A DNA stretch of 64,000 nt from Nitrosomonas sp. (GCF_019635155.1 NZ_JAHBZY010000013.1:33422-97421); one strand, 5' to 3'. Shown: positions 55,197-63,679, counted from the stretch's first letter. The notes: a model not told the origin generated them from the letters alone. Numbers and translations are program-made.

Positions 55197-55505
55197 TTAT
55201 ACTGCATCATCATTATCGATGATTGGTTTCATATTACGGTTGATATCGCCGTACCGATAGGCCATGTTTTTAATCGCGGCCGTCATGAACTTGGCCAATA
55301 CTTCCGGCCTGAACTCGACTTTTTCATTCAAATGCTGAAGTACCTTTTCTTCGTTCGTCATAAATTCATCGTCCGACAGCGGCTCAATGTATACACCGCC
55401 ATCGCGGCCGAACGTGACCAACCAGCGGGAACCAGGTAGGTTTCTCATGGTTTCCGAATCGATACGGATTTCGGGATATTTTTTCTCTTTCGCTTTAGCG
55501 ACCAT
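55197..55505 (-). CDS. Uncharacterised small protein of the Mu-like element
   Basis: 102 residues from the ATG at 55505, chosen because GGAGGG lies five bases upstream; an ATG four codons earlier is also open. Charged and soluble (Y-P-E-I-R-I-D-S-E-T-M-R-N-L-P-G-S-R-W and Y-I-E-P-L-S-D-D-E-F). It overlaps the end of a 42-residue gene upstream. The function is unknown. Confidence 0.6.
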   Translation of the reverse strand: MVAKAKEKKYPEIRIDSETMRNLPGSRWLVTFGRDGGVYIEPLSDDEFMTNEEKVLQHLNEKVEFRPEVLAKFMTAAIKNMAYRYGDINRNMKPIIDNDDAV

Positions 55506-55623
55506 GACGCCCTCCAATTACTTGGACGAGTTTGAGCAATTGGCCGGGTACGAATTGCTGAGTCGATTCCTTGCCGGATGGCTGGCTCAATCGAAATGAG
55601 ACGGGATAAAAAATTTGCTGCAT
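55495..55623 (-). CDS. Short gene (42 residues) with strong ribosome site
   Basis: A frame too short for usual size cut-offs. AAGGAG lies seven bases before its ATG at 55623, and its end overlaps the start of the next gene by 11 bp, a typical coupled arrangement. The peptide begins M-Q-Q-I-F-Y-P-V-S-F-R-L and ends V-I-G-G-R-H-G-R. No similarity is recognised. Confidence 0.5.
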   Translation of the reverse strand: MQQIFYPVSFRLSQPSGKESTQQFVPGQLLKLVQVIGGRHGR

Positions 55624-55780
55624 GGTGTTACTCCTTGTCTAACGGTTAAATTACCGCTGCCCTGCTTCCAAACAGGGAGGCGGAACTGTGCAGGTTGGAA
55701 GACCGGGACAAGGTTCCGGCGAGCCTCTCGGCTCCCCGCACAGCCCGCCAAAAACTGGCTAGCCATGCTTGATGACGGAC

Positions 55781-55803
55781 AAAAAAATAACCGCTTTAGC
55801 GGC
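55781..55803 (-). terminator. Probable terminator between the gemA and 55.2-55.6-kb units
   Basis: On the minus strand CCGC-TAAA-GCGG with flanking weak pairs is followed by a run of seven T (55781-55787). It lies within 55624-55994, a 371-bp stretch with no gene and with several CGCGTTA repeats near 55870-55950. Confidence 0.5.
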
Positions 55804-55994
55804 TTGTCCGCCTTGTCTTCGGGCTTCCAAACCCGGCGCGGTGTTTGGCCGCGACTTTTTTCACTCTAACGCGTCATTAATGACTCGTCAAGTTGAAGTT
55901 CTGCTATTTCGCGTTAAAAACTATTCAAACTAGCTGCTACGCGTTAAATATCTTTCGCGCGTCCTTCCCTATTCATTTTCTTTTTGATCGAAAT

Positions 55995-56477
55995 TTAACG
56001 CACGTTTAACGGTGTTTTTGCGGCATGTTTATTCATGCCGTGATTGTCATTTTTCTGTTTTTTATATTCTGACCATTTCTCCAAGCCGATAATGACCTTA
56101 GAAATCGATTGCCGGGTTAAAAATCGCGGGCTTTCCAGTTTGGTAATGCGCTTAACAAAAGCCGCGAATTGCGGCGTCATGGCATTGCCAAAACCCAACC
56201 GCCGCGCAAGTATCTCCATCTTGCGCCATTGAATTTGCGTTGGCCGGTTTGGTGCACTCCCGGTAGCCTTACGCTCCAAGCAACCTTGCTGCCTGAGTAA
56301 AGCGACTAGCTCCCGTAATTGCTCATCCGTTAAATCCTTACAGCTCGTCTTGCCGGTCAAATTTTGCAACCATGTACGGTATTCAATGCTGCCATGTTCA
56401 ATATTAAGCTGCTGCGCGGCAATATGAACCATAGCCATCAGCTTATGGCGCGGCGTTGGCTTCCATGTTTGTTTCAA
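55995..56477 (-). CDS. gemA: GemA family regulatory protein (Mu gp16-like)
   Basis: 160 residues. The N-terminus H-K-L-M-A-M-V-H-I-A-A-Q-Q-L with S-I-E-Y-R-T-W-L is typical of GemA/DUF1018 proteins of Mu-like phages. So are the central T-G-K-T-S-C-K-D-L-T-D-E-Q-L and the C-terminal R-Q-S-I-S-K-V-I-I-G-L-E-K-W. In Mu, the gem products change host DNA topology and gene expression. It follows the MuB-like gene by 16 bp in the early operon. Confidence 0.85.
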   Translation of the reverse strand: MKQTWKPTPRHKLMAMVHIAAQQLNIEHGSIEYRTWLQNLTGKTSCKDLTDEQLRELVALLRQQGCLERKATGSAPNRPTQIQWRKMEILARRLGFGNAMTPQFAAFVKRITKLESPRFLTRQSISKVIIGLEKWSEYKKQKNDNHGMNKHAAKTPLNVR

Positions 56478-56493
56478 ATCATTTGTCCGTATA

Positions 56494-57621
56494 TTATACT
56501 TTTTTGTAAAACATTAAGCTATCATGATTGATTTTCCCGAAATCATACAATGAGTTTTTAAATGCTTTAACCAAGGTGCGTAACCCTCCTTCCCCCATAC
56601 CCACCTTTAAACACCATTCAAGTTCCTTTTTACCTGATACCCCCCAGCTTTGCATAAACAGCAAAATATCATTGTCGGTCAGCTTGATGGGCTTTTCGCA
56701 GGTAATTCTGCTGGTAATTTGAATACTTTTTAGTTCTCTTGCACGCTGGAGCATTTCCCCGTTACTCAAAAGAGCAATTCCAAATAGCTTACGATCAATG
56801 AATGTTCTCAAGGCATTTGCAATCGTTCCCCCTGAAGACCTTGTAATTCCGATAAACCGGCCAAGATGATTGGCTTCATCAAAAATAAACACTCCACCCC
56901 GGTGATAAATAGCCATGCGCTCTATCAATTTTTCCAGCATATCAATTTCTATTTTTTCATTGGGTTCAATTACATCACCATTGAACTTCCCGCTTGCGTA
57001 TATTGCGCAAGCCATTTCAAGAAGGATAATTTTTAACGTCAGATTTGTTTCACGCAAAGTGATTGCCCACACTGGGGCGTCAAATCCTTCAGATTTCCGA
57101 CATTGCAATTGATATTGTGCAATTGCACTGGTTTTTCCATGTCCAGGCGGCGATGGGATTTCAATCAAATCCTGCATGACACGGGCTTTATGAATTTTTT
57201 CCATAATATTTGCAGCAACACTCGTTGCAACAAAGCATGGCTCATTAAATTTATTATTCTGTTCATTATCTTGAGCATCAAGCCATTTTTCTAACTGTGA
57301 TTCAATCGTTTTTGCTAAGGGTTCCTGATTCCAATGGCGGCCGGGCTCGCGGAATTTAGAACTGTCTTTTATCCATCCTTCTATACAGGCTTTCCAAGTT
57401 TCAACAGTATTATAATTTCGCCTTGTTCCGTCATCTTGGGGCATAGTTTCAATAGCAATCTGAAGCAAAGTAATACTGCTTGAAGCCATTTTTTCCAATA
57501 CCCGATTTCTCAACGCTTCCCATTGGGTTTTATCAAAATTTGTTTTGTCTGGATGGCACTCTAATGGTTCAAACGTATTGGCTTCTAAATCATCAGATAA
57601 ATCGATTGCTTGCGTGGTCAT
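56494..57621 (-). CDS. AAA+ transposition ATPase (MuB/TnsC-like)
   Basis: 375 residues from the ATG at 57621, which overlaps the transposase stop as ATGA and has AAAGGAG seven bases upstream. Walker A P-P-G-H-G-K-T-S, Walker B G-V-F-I-F-D-E-A-N-H and sensor-like L-L-S-N-G-E. It should bind target DNA and activate the transposase, as MuB does. It has no recognisable N-terminal DNA-binding extension of the TnsC type. Confidence 0.9.
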   Translation of the reverse strand: MTTQAIDLSDDLEANTFEPLECHPDKTNFDKTQWEALRNRVLEKMASSSITLLQIAIETMPQDDGTRRNYNTVETWKACIEGWIKDSSKFREPGRHWNQEPLAKTIESQLEKWLDAQDNEQNNKFNEPCFVATSVAANIMEKIHKARVMQDLIEIPSPPGHGKTSAIAQYQLQCRKSEGFDAPVWAITLRETNLTLKIILLEMACAIYASGKFNGDVIEPNEKIEIDMLEKLIERMAIYHRGGVFIFDEANHLGRFIGITRSSGGTIANALRTFIDRKLFGIALLSNGEMLQRARELKSIQITSRITCEKPIKLTDNDILLFMQSWGVSGKKELEWCLKVGMGEGGLRTLVKAFKNSLYDFGKINHDSLMFYKKV

Positions 57622-59744
57622 ATTTTTTCTCCTTTTACTTGGTTTTGCCTCATCCATTCAGGTAAGTTTTCCTTTTGCTGTTCTAATCTCAGCTGTTCTA
57701 TCTCTTTTCCGGTCGAATCCGAAGCTGCACTAAAAGGCTTAAACTTAGGTTCAGATTTGATAGTTATTTCACCGGTTTGAGTGTTTAAGATGCTTCCATC
57801 TTCTTGAATTCTGATGTGATCGTCCGGCTCAAGCTGTTTTTCTGGTGGTAGCTTAATGATGTTTTCAGCCTGTGGAAGGGGCGGTAATGTGGTTTGTCCA
57901 CTCGGTAAAACTGGCAAGATGGGAAGCTCTCCTTTAAAGATTTTAAGGCGCTTGCGGTTTTGTTTGATTGTGTTAGAGCGTTTTTTTGGGGTTTCTCCCC
58001 ATGCCTCTTGATCATCAAATGTGGTAGGCCATATATAACTTGCTTCACCTAAATAACGCTCACCATCGAAAACAAGAGCCGGGGCAGTCGGATCAGCATT
58101 ATCCGGCAGCACGTCATATTCATAAGTACGGGTCAATTTAAGCTCTTCAGGCGGTTCATAACGAACTTCGCCAAACCCCTTTAATTTAAACGAAAAAAAG
58201 TATTGCGAGCGTAATTTAACCCGGAAGGCGTAAGGTCGCATTGCGGCCAATTGAAGCTTGTCTGGTTTGTTTGGCGTATATTCCTTCGAAAGCTCTTCAT
58301 AGAGTTCTATCGGTGTTTTGCCAAACATGCCTTGGCCGCCGTGCGGCGTGTTGTGAAACTCATGAATCCCCTGAACCAAACGTTCGGCAAATTGCGCGAT
58401 CGGAATAGCATGTTCTGGGTCGCATTCTTCCGGTTTTTCTACAGTATTACGACCGGTATATGCTTTTTGGAAAAGACAGTCTACGGACTTTGCCAATTTG
58501 CCCCAAAATGATTCAATGGGTTTGGATGCGCCATGATATGGGGTTGTCCAATGAACTTTAACGCCTAGCCTAGTTAGCGCTCCAATTGGTTCGTTTTCTT
58601 TGATGGTGAAGCGATAGCGGGTTTTCTGCCCGCCCGTAAATGACTTATTGGCGTATCCTCTACCATTGTCTATGATGACACCTACTGGAATAGTGCCCGC
58701 ACGACGCAATGCAGATTCAAATGATTCCATTATAATTTCGCCATTCTCGACATGATAAATGCGAACTGATAGTACAACGCGAGTCCTTACTTCACGCCAC
58801 ATGACTACAAACGGACGCCTAACCGTCGTACCATCTGGCCACCGGCAAAGAACATCAGCTTTCCGTCCGTCTGATTCCCACCGTTGATGAAGGTTTAGTG
58901 CTGTGTAATCACGCCATTGATGAGGTAGCTTTTGTTTAAGTGCTGTCGGCCCATCGCGCCCCAATATGCGAAGATTCTCGGGTATATCATCTTTGATGCG
59001 TCTCAGGAATGTTTTGTAACTAGGCAATTCACCCCAGTTTTGTGCCTTCGCTGCTTTGAGTGTCCCGTTATAGATCACTGAAGCATCGGGTTTGTTTTCG
59101 GATAACCAATTACCCGCAAAAAAATTCCAAGCGGGTTCAGGTATTTCAGTTTTAGAACGCCCTTGATAATCAGCTGCAAGCAAGAATTCCCAGTAATGGC
59201 GCGGATGTTTATCGATTCTTTTCACCAAGCGGTACAAAGTTGCTCTTGATAATTTTTTGTAACGCTCACTGAGGATATTTAACGCTGATTTTTGTTTGAA
59301 ACCTGCCTGTAATAGCTGAAAATACTCATCTAATATAAGTAGACGCCTTTGTGCCTCAGCTTTGATACTTGGTGCTTTTCTGTTGTAGTTATCAGCCAAA
59401 ATTTCATACGTCTCATGATCGAATTGCAAGTTTTGGTTGTTTTCATAAACCACCGGCAAATCGGATTGCTGTGTTTTGTGATGCTCTAACCAGTACTTGG
59501 CTTGGATTGGTTCAGGTAGGCTGGATAAAAGGATTTCATATTGCTTTCCCCCGTTACCACTGATCGAGCGAAATTTATATTGCCCATCTTTATAGCGCCC
59601 TTCTTTTTCACCACATGTCTTTCTGATTGCTTGAGCACTGACTCCACGCAGCTCAGCAACCTTCTTAATGGGAAGCCAAATAAGGTGATTGGTGGTTGCT
59701 ACCTTTTCAATTTCTCTTGAATTATCTGCTTTATTCTCAATCAT
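57618..59744 (-). CDS. MuA-like DDE transposase
   Basis: 708 residues. An N-terminal Mu-type DNA-binding domain (W-L-P-I-K-K-V-A-E-L-R-G-V-S-A-Q-A-I and F-R-S-I-S-G-N-G-G-K) is followed by helix-turn-helix segments. The RNase-H core carries catalytic Asp about 292 (W-E-S-D-G-R-K), Asp about 359 (V-I-I-D-N-G-R-G-Y) and Glu about 411 (K-P-I-E-S-F-W-G). A Mu C-terminal beta domain and tail end the protein. All catalytic residues are present, so it may be active. Coupled to the MuB-like ATPase. Confidence 0.95.
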   Translation of the reverse strand: MIENKADNSREIEKVATTNHLIWLPIKKVAELRGVSAQAIRKTCGEKEGRYKDGQYKFRSISGNGGKQYEILLSSLPEPIQAKYWLEHHKTQQSDLPVVYENNQNLQFDHETYEILADNYNRKAPSIKAEAQRRLLILDEYFQLLQAGFKQKSALNILSERYKKLSRATLYRLVKRIDKHPRHYWEFLLAADYQGRSKTEIPEPAWNFFAGNWLSENKPDASVIYNGTLKAAKAQNWGELPSYKTFLRRIKDDIPENLRILGRDGPTALKQKLPHQWRDYTALNLHQRWESDGRKADVLCRWPDGTTVRRPFVVMWREVRTRVVLSVRIYHVENGEIIMESFESALRRAGTIPVGVIIDNGRGYANKSFTGGQKTRYRFTIKENEPIGALTRLGVKVHWTTPYHGASKPIESFWGKLAKSVDCLFQKAYTGRNTVEKPEECDPEHAIPIAQFAERLVQGIHEFHNTPHGGQGMFGKTPIELYEELSKEYTPNKPDKLQLAAMRPYAFRVKLRSQYFFSFKLKGFGEVRYEPPEELKLTRTYEYDVLPDNADPTAPALVFDGERYLGEASYIWPTTFDDQEAWGETPKKRSNTIKQNRKRLKIFKGELPILPVLPSGQTTLPPLPQAENIIKLPPEKQLEPDDHIRIQEDGSILNTQTGEITIKSEPKFKPFSAASDSTGKEIEQLRLEQQKENLPEWMRQNQVKGEKI

Positions 59745-59827
59745 TGATTAATAATTAAAATATTGAATCCAAGCAAAATAAAATGGTTGCGACCTTAGTT
59801 GCTACCTTTTGCGTAAAAGGTAGCAAC

Positions 59828-60043
59828 TTAATCACCAACGATTTCACCTTCTTTAATACCCAATAAAACAGCGATTTTGTGAGATTTACCGAAGCGACAA
59901 CCAATCCTTCCACTCAAAACACCACTTACAAGTGATGGAGTGAAGCCATTTTTTATGGCCCAAGAGCGTATGCTCATCCCGTTTTTATCAAGATTCACTT
60001 TAACTTCTTGCGCAGAGAGCATTTTTCGTGTTTTCATTATCAT
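59828..60043 (-). CDS. BcepMu gp16-type DNA-binding regulator
   Basis: About 71 residues; the start may be 60043, with AGGA just upstream, or 60037. G-M-S-I-R-S-W-A-I-K-N-G-F-T-P-S-L-V-S-G-V-L-S-G-type motif and H-K-I-A-V-L-L-G-I-K match the small regulator between repressor and transposase in BcepMu-like phages, functionally like Ner of Mu. It would shut off early transcription. Confidence 0.8.
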   Translation of the reverse strand: MIMKTRKMLSAQEVKVNLDKNGMSIRSWAIKNGFTPSLVSGVLSGRIGCRFGKSHKIAVLLGIKEGEIVGD

Positions 60044-60058
60044 AATTCCTATTAACAA

Positions 60059-60117
60059 TTAATAATAATTGTGCATTATGCACTATTTTGTGTGCATTTT
60101 GAACATATTTAAGTGCG
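60059..60117. promoter_or_regulatory. Divergent operator region of the transposable element
   Basis: The short space between the gp16-type gene and the divergent repressor holds GTGCATTATGCAC (60071-60083, palindromic) and a second TGTGCATTTT copy about 18 bp on. These are probable repressor sites that overlap both promoters. Confidence 0.6.
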
Positions 60118-60519
60118 ATGAAAACTGGCGATAGATTAAGAGCTGAACGAGAACGCTTGGGACACTCCCAAGATCAATGGGCATCGGTCACCGGTATTCA
60201 TCGAAATACACAAGTAAAATACGAGAAGGGGGAAGGCTCGCCAAATGTTGAATATTTGGCAGCTATTGAAAGCATAGGTGCGGATATTGATTTCATTATT
60301 ACTGGAGAGAAAACTGTGTATAGAGAATCCTCTCCAGATTATGAGTGCCCAATAATTTCAAAGATTGTTGAGCAGTTAGAGGCAGTTCTTAATAAGAATA
60401 ATCAAGTGCTATCTCCTCAGAAGAAAGCCCAGGCTGTAGTAATTCTTTATCGGCTTGCTTATCCGAACAAACAGGTTACTGAGAAAATGGTGAAAGAGGT
60501 AATTGAACTTGCGGAATAA
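60118..60519 (+). CDS. XRE-family repressor of the Mu-like element
   Basis: 133 residues. Helix-turn-helix at residues 5-60 (D-R-L-R-A-E-R-E-R-L-G-H-S-Q-D-Q-W-A and H-R-N-T-Q-V-K-Y-E-K-G-E), then a helical tail. It is divergent from the early operon over a palindromic operator, as a lysogeny repressor would be. It reads toward the outer end of the element. Confidence 0.85.
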   Translation: MKTGDRLRAERERLGHSQDQWASVTGIHRNTQVKYEKGEGSPNVEYLAAIESIGADIDFIITGEKTVYRESSPDYECPIISKIVEQLEAVLNKNNQVLSPQKKAQAVVILYRLAYPNKQVTEKMVKEVIELAE

Positions 60520-60788
60520 TGCTTTAAGAAAAGGGAGGATTTTCATGTTATTTGGTATAAAAATGTTACCTCTTAACAGTTCAACAGATTTCTTCGTTAA
60601 GTGATTGGAATAATTTATAAAACCGACCTATCTCATAAAAAACTCATTCCCATATCATTTTTGTTTCATTTCTTCTGACTTTTGTATCGTTTTTTTGCAA
60701 AATGTTGCAAATCTAAATTTCCGGTCAATTTCTCTGAAACCTAGTGCTGATAATGTTTATCGGCTTATTTTTTTCTTTTCTTATTGTT

Positions 60789-60974
60789 TCAGAATGATAG
60801 TCCCCCCTCAGACAGATGTCGACATAAAAGCCTCAATTCTTCCTTATCAATGCCTGCTTCAAGCAGGCGCTTTTTTTCTTTCGCTACTCGTCTGTAATAT
60901 TTACGCTTCACTGATCTAATTCGCGTGTACCTGATAAACCAATAAAGGTTATGAAGTTCAGAAAAATCAGTCAT
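60789..60974 (-). CDS. Small basic inovirus-type protein, possibly cut at its 3' end
   Basis: 61 residues with GGAAG eight bases upstream of the ATG. Highly basic (R-S-V-K-R-K-Y-Y-R-R-V-A-K-E-K-K-R-L-L) with D-K-E-E-L-R-L-L-C-R-H-L. The last residues may come from the adjoining transposable element, because the gene ends close to where that element should begin. A terminator-like hairpin of the other strand lies inside it. Confidence 0.45.
   Translation of the reverse strand: MTDFSELHNLYWFIRYTRIRSVKRKYYRRVAKEKKRLLEAGIDKEELRLLCRHLSEGGLSF
60852..60877 (+). terminator. Rho-independent terminator on the plus strand
   Basis: A perfect 8-bp stem (GCCTGCTT with AAGCAGGC, 1-nt loop) at 60852-60868 is followed by seven T at 60871-60877. 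It could stop transcripts running out of the repressor gene into the inovirus genes. Confidence 0.65.
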
Positions 60975-61056
60975 GAGGAAACTTCCCTGGTGATGAAATA
61001 AGAGTTAAGCGGCAAGCGGCCGCAAATATAAACCAGTTTAGCAATATGGGGAAGTC

Positions 61057-61140
61057 AGGAACGAAGTTCCTTCGGGGGTTGGGTTCGGCACAGCATGCGC
61101 GGCTACGCCGCTCATGTGCCTCGCGCCGGTCGACGGCGCG
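61057..61140. repeat. Three adjacent hairpins, inovirus intergenic region
   Basis: AGGAAC/GTTCCT (61057-61071), a long stem with small bulges (61087-61120) and CGCGCCG/CGGCGCG (61122-61128 with 61134-61140). They lie in non-coding DNA after the last phage gene, comparable to the hairpin cluster at 50528-50782. Origin or packaging functions are inferred. Confidence 0.65.
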
Positions 61141-61161
61141 ACCCATGGAAGTACGGCGTTT

Positions 61162-61446
61162 TTAGCCGGATGTCTTTACAAGCGCGGTGAAGTCAGACCA
61201 CTGCTCGATACGAAACGCGCGGATGTCACGGACGGATTGAGGAAACCAAGGTTGGGAGCGCAGAGATTGGATAGCTAGAAACAAGTTGGCCATGTCTTCG
61301 TTGTCATTGATGTAAAGGCTACCTTGAACGCGTTGAAATCCATAGTCAGACAGAATAGCGCCAATTTCAGCATAGGCTTGCGTGACGCCTTTGGGGTGAT
61401 ATTTTTCCGTATCGGATACAACAAGATCAAAGGCAACGGCGTACAT
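61162..61446 (-). CDS. vapD: VapD-family endoribonuclease (toxin-like)
   Basis: 94 residues. M-Y-A-V-A-F-D-L-V-V begins a ferredoxin-like fold related to Cas2; Y-A-E-I-G-A-I-L, G-F-Q-R-V-Q-G-S-L-Y and S-V-R-D-I-R-A-F-R-I are VapD signatures. The Asp after A-F is the usual catalytic residue. Its start overlaps the stop of the preceding gene (TAATG), the normal toxin-antitoxin arrangement. Confidence 0.88.
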   Translation of the reverse strand: MYAVAFDLVVSDTEKYHPKGVTQAYAEIGAILSDYGFQRVQGSLYINDNEDMANLFLAIQSLRSQPWFPQSVRDIRAFRIEQWSDFTALVKTSG

Positions 61447-61643
61447 TATTGAGCTTCCGGGTCATTCATTAAGTGTGTCAAACGATATTCGGTCTTTTCA
61501 CCAGTTTCAATCAGGGTGATTTCAATCAGCCAGTCGCCGTCATCGAGTTGACGCAGCGCTTGGCCTATTTGGTATTTGGGGCCGATAGAGCCAAAGCTTT
61601 TAATTGTGCCAATAGGTAATTCAGGTTGTGTGGTAGTTTGCAT
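61446..61643 (-). CDS. DUF5397-like VapD partner, putative antitoxin
   Basis: 65 residues: P-I-G-T-I-K-S-F-G-S-I-G-P-K-Y-Q-I-G and D-G-D-W-L-I-E-I resemble small proteins encoded directly before vapD. Coupled by TAATG overlap. The antitoxin role rests on position and family. Confidence 0.7.
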   Translation of the reverse strand: MQTTTQPELPIGTIKSFGSIGPKYQIGQALRQLDDGDWLIEITLIETGEKTEYRLTHLMNDPEAQ

Positions 61644-61648
61644 AATAA

Positions 61649-61918
61649 TCAGTTTGTAAGATAAGAATCCAGAGCAATGATATTGAAACCAACATCTTCC
61701 AAGGCTTTAACAGCGGCGTCGAGTGTTTTAAAAAGACGTGGTTCCTTAGTACGGGAATCGACTAGATAACCATGTGTTTCACCATAACCAAGGGAGATGT
61801 GCCAACGTTTCTCCCAGCTACCAGATAACATCAATTCAGGCGCTTTAATAATTCGATATTGCTTCAAATAACCCATCATAAAATCACGCTTGGCAATGTT
61901 CATTGTGTACTTAACCAT
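61649..61918 (-). CDS. Uncharacterised protein upstream of the VapD pair
   Basis: 89 residues from the ATG at 61918 with GGAG eight bases upstream; a GTG at 61927 is open too. W-H-I-S-L-G-Y-G-E-T-H-G-Y-L-V-D and R-L-F-K-T-L-D-A-A-V-K-A-L form a compact alpha-beta unit seen in plasmid and phage accessory genes. It ends 5 bp before the DUF5397-like gene. The function is unknown. Confidence 0.6.
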   Translation of the reverse strand: MVKYTMNIAKRDFMMGYLKQYRIIKAPELMLSGSWEKRWHISLGYGETHGYLVDSRTKEPRLFKTLDAAVKALEDVGFNIIALDSYLTN

Positions 61919-62036
61919 TCGCAGCACTCCGGATGTTTAATATGACGGTATTGTATCAACAATAATACATTTTTGTAAATGCATGAAATAATATTTGTTG
62001 TGTTGTAAATAGAGTTATGTAATAACAATTATGCTA

Positions 62037-62225
62037 TTAAGTTGGAGATTTAATGCGTGAATGCTTATCGACATAAGCAAAAAAGCGCCGGCGAAATCCA
62101 TCGTTATCAATAACGCGGAAAACGCGAAGAATAAGAAGCCAGAAAAAATATAAAAAGGCGCAAAAGTCAGAAAACAAAGAAATTAAGTAATTTTTGATTT
62201 TCATAATTAAATAGACGAAGTTCAT
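62037..62225 (-). CDS. Small membrane protein coupled to zot
   Basis: 62 residues with one long hydrophobic segment (about residues 10-38) and a basic tail (F-R-R-R-F-F-A-Y-V-D-K-H). Its ATG overlaps the zot stop as ATGA. It may be a small inner-membrane part of the phage assembly complex; no family is recognised. Confidence 0.5.
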   Translation of the reverse strand: MNFVYLIMKIKNYLISLFSDFCAFLYFFWLLILRVFRVIDNDGFRRRFFAYVDKHSRIKSPT

Positions 62226-63229
62226 GAAGATTCAGGCAGTGAATAACGTTTAGGTGTGGAAGATTTAGAAGAAGGCCATCCGTGCTTTATAGCAGCTTCG
62301 CAGATTTCAAGAGGAACAACGAGCCTTTGGGCGCTGTAGCCATAACAAATACAGCCATTAGCCTTACTTTGCATGCATGCAGAGACTTCAGACCAGTCGT
62401 AATCTGATGGTACGACAGAATCAAATTTGACAAGTGTCTGTAAGGCTGAAGATTCCTTTACAACTTGAATGGTAGAAACCGAAGGTAATTTATTTGATAA
62501 TTTATCAAGATAATCGGAGGAATCTGAATCATTTGAATTAGCTTCTATAGTCGGTTCATCAGATAAGTACTTTGAGTTGAAGTTATTATAAAAACCATAA
62601 ACAAAGAAAGGTAAAAAAAGAAAAAGAGCAATTGAGACATAAAGGCTAAAAGGTTTCTGTTGCTTAAGTTTTGCATGAAATTGGCCTGAATGATAAAGCG
62701 GCCAGGCTTGTGTGCGAGGTTTAAAGGGTATCTTTATTGCATCATTACGATTGCTTTTAGCCGTTGGATTCTGGCAATACTCAGGCCATTCAAGGAGCCA
62801 GTGACCAGACCACTTTTGAAGTATGTGCTTATGGCAACTCACTTGTGCAAGTACCGCAGTATGCATTAAATGAGGTTTTTGAGTAATCAGGAGAAAATCA
62901 ATTCCGTAATGACCATGCATTGCAAGGTGTTGCACAGATTCAGGAGCTTTCGCAATTCCACCGGCAGGCCAGACTTGCCAGGCTTCATCGACTACGATTA
63001 AAGCACCTTTGGGGATGTTAAGAAGCTTGTCTTCTTCGATATCGGGGTCATACGCTCTTTCATGCCAAGAATAAAGAAATTCCTTGTCAATCTTAATATG
63101 AGGTAATGAAAGCTTAGGAATCCCAATAACATAAACAGGACGATTAGAATCAAGAGCAGGTTTAATATAGTCCCAAACAGCGTAAGAAGTCTTGCCAGTA
63201 CGTGGTACGGCAGTAAGTAAGGTAATCAT
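62222..63229 (-). CDS. zot: Zot-family phage assembly ATPase (pI-like)
   Basis: 335 residues. Walker A A-V-P-R-T-G-K-T-S (residues 7-15), Walker B L-I-V-V-D-E-A-W (77-84), then T-Q-K-P-H as the sensor. One membrane helix lies at about 194-214 and a periplasmic tail of 115 residues with two Cys follows. It drives extrusion of filamentous phage through the inner membrane. It starts immediately after the DUF2523 stop. Confidence 0.95.
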   Translation of the reverse strand: MITLLTAVPRTGKTSYAVWDYIKPALDSNRPVYVIGIPKLSLPHIKIDKEFLYSWHERAYDPDIEEDKLLNIPKGALIVVDEAWQVWPAGGIAKAPESVQHLAMHGHYGIDFLLITQKPHLMHTAVLAQVSCHKHILQKWSGHWLLEWPEYCQNPTAKSNRNDAIKIPFKPRTQAWPLYHSGQFHAKLKQQKPFSLYVSIALFLFLPFFVYGFYNNFNSKYLSDEPTIEANSNDSDSSDYLDKLSNKLPSVSTIQVVKESSALQTLVKFDSVVPSDYDWSEVSACMQSKANGCICYGYSAQRLVVPLEICEAAIKHGWPSSKSSTPKRYSLPESS

Positions 63230-63517
63230 TTAAGAAACAAGCCGAAGAGCTTTACCGCTCATGAAAGTGGCACGAAATACCAAAGCAGCGGCAATGATGC
63301 CCATTGCCTCCCCTGCCCCGGCGATGGCTAATAACGAAGAAGCGATACCGGTTATAGATGAATAATTGCTCTGAGCAATCGAAAGTAACTGATTCAATGT
63401 CGTAGTAATTACTCCGAAAGTGACAATACCGAAACCGAGAGAGACAAGAACTTTACGAACGATGGGCGCGGCGATGGATTCAAGAAAAGAACCCATTGGT
63501 AAAAGTAGTTTTGGCAT
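63230..63517 (-). CDS. DUF2523 minor coat protein (pVI-like)
   Basis: 95 residues, very hydrophobic, with three helices (about 18-45, 50-68, 68-90). Its size and place between the attachment protein and Zot match the DUF2523 minor coat proteins of inoviruses, which cap the virion end. Confidence 0.85.
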   Translation of the reverse strand: MPKLLLPMGSFLESIAAPIVRKVLVSLGFGIVTFGVITTTLNQLLSIAQSNYSSITGIASSLLAIAGAGEAMGIIAAALVFRATFMSGKALRLVS

Positions 63518-63679
63518 ATTAGAATCCTGTATTAATTAAAGAATCACAAGTGAAGCACTGCATTTAATTCCTTCAAGCTATTAGAATTCTTGTAATCACT
63601 CAGCGCTTTCAGCCTTCGGCTTCAAGCGAAATTCGTTCTTAAAAAATTCTAAGCAATCAGTCATAACATTCCGCTTGAC

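Noticed and set aside
63596-63664. A 22-codon frame between the TspB-like and DUF2523 genes
   Set aside because: Peptide-like composition but weak ribosome site and no known counterpart; too short to support.
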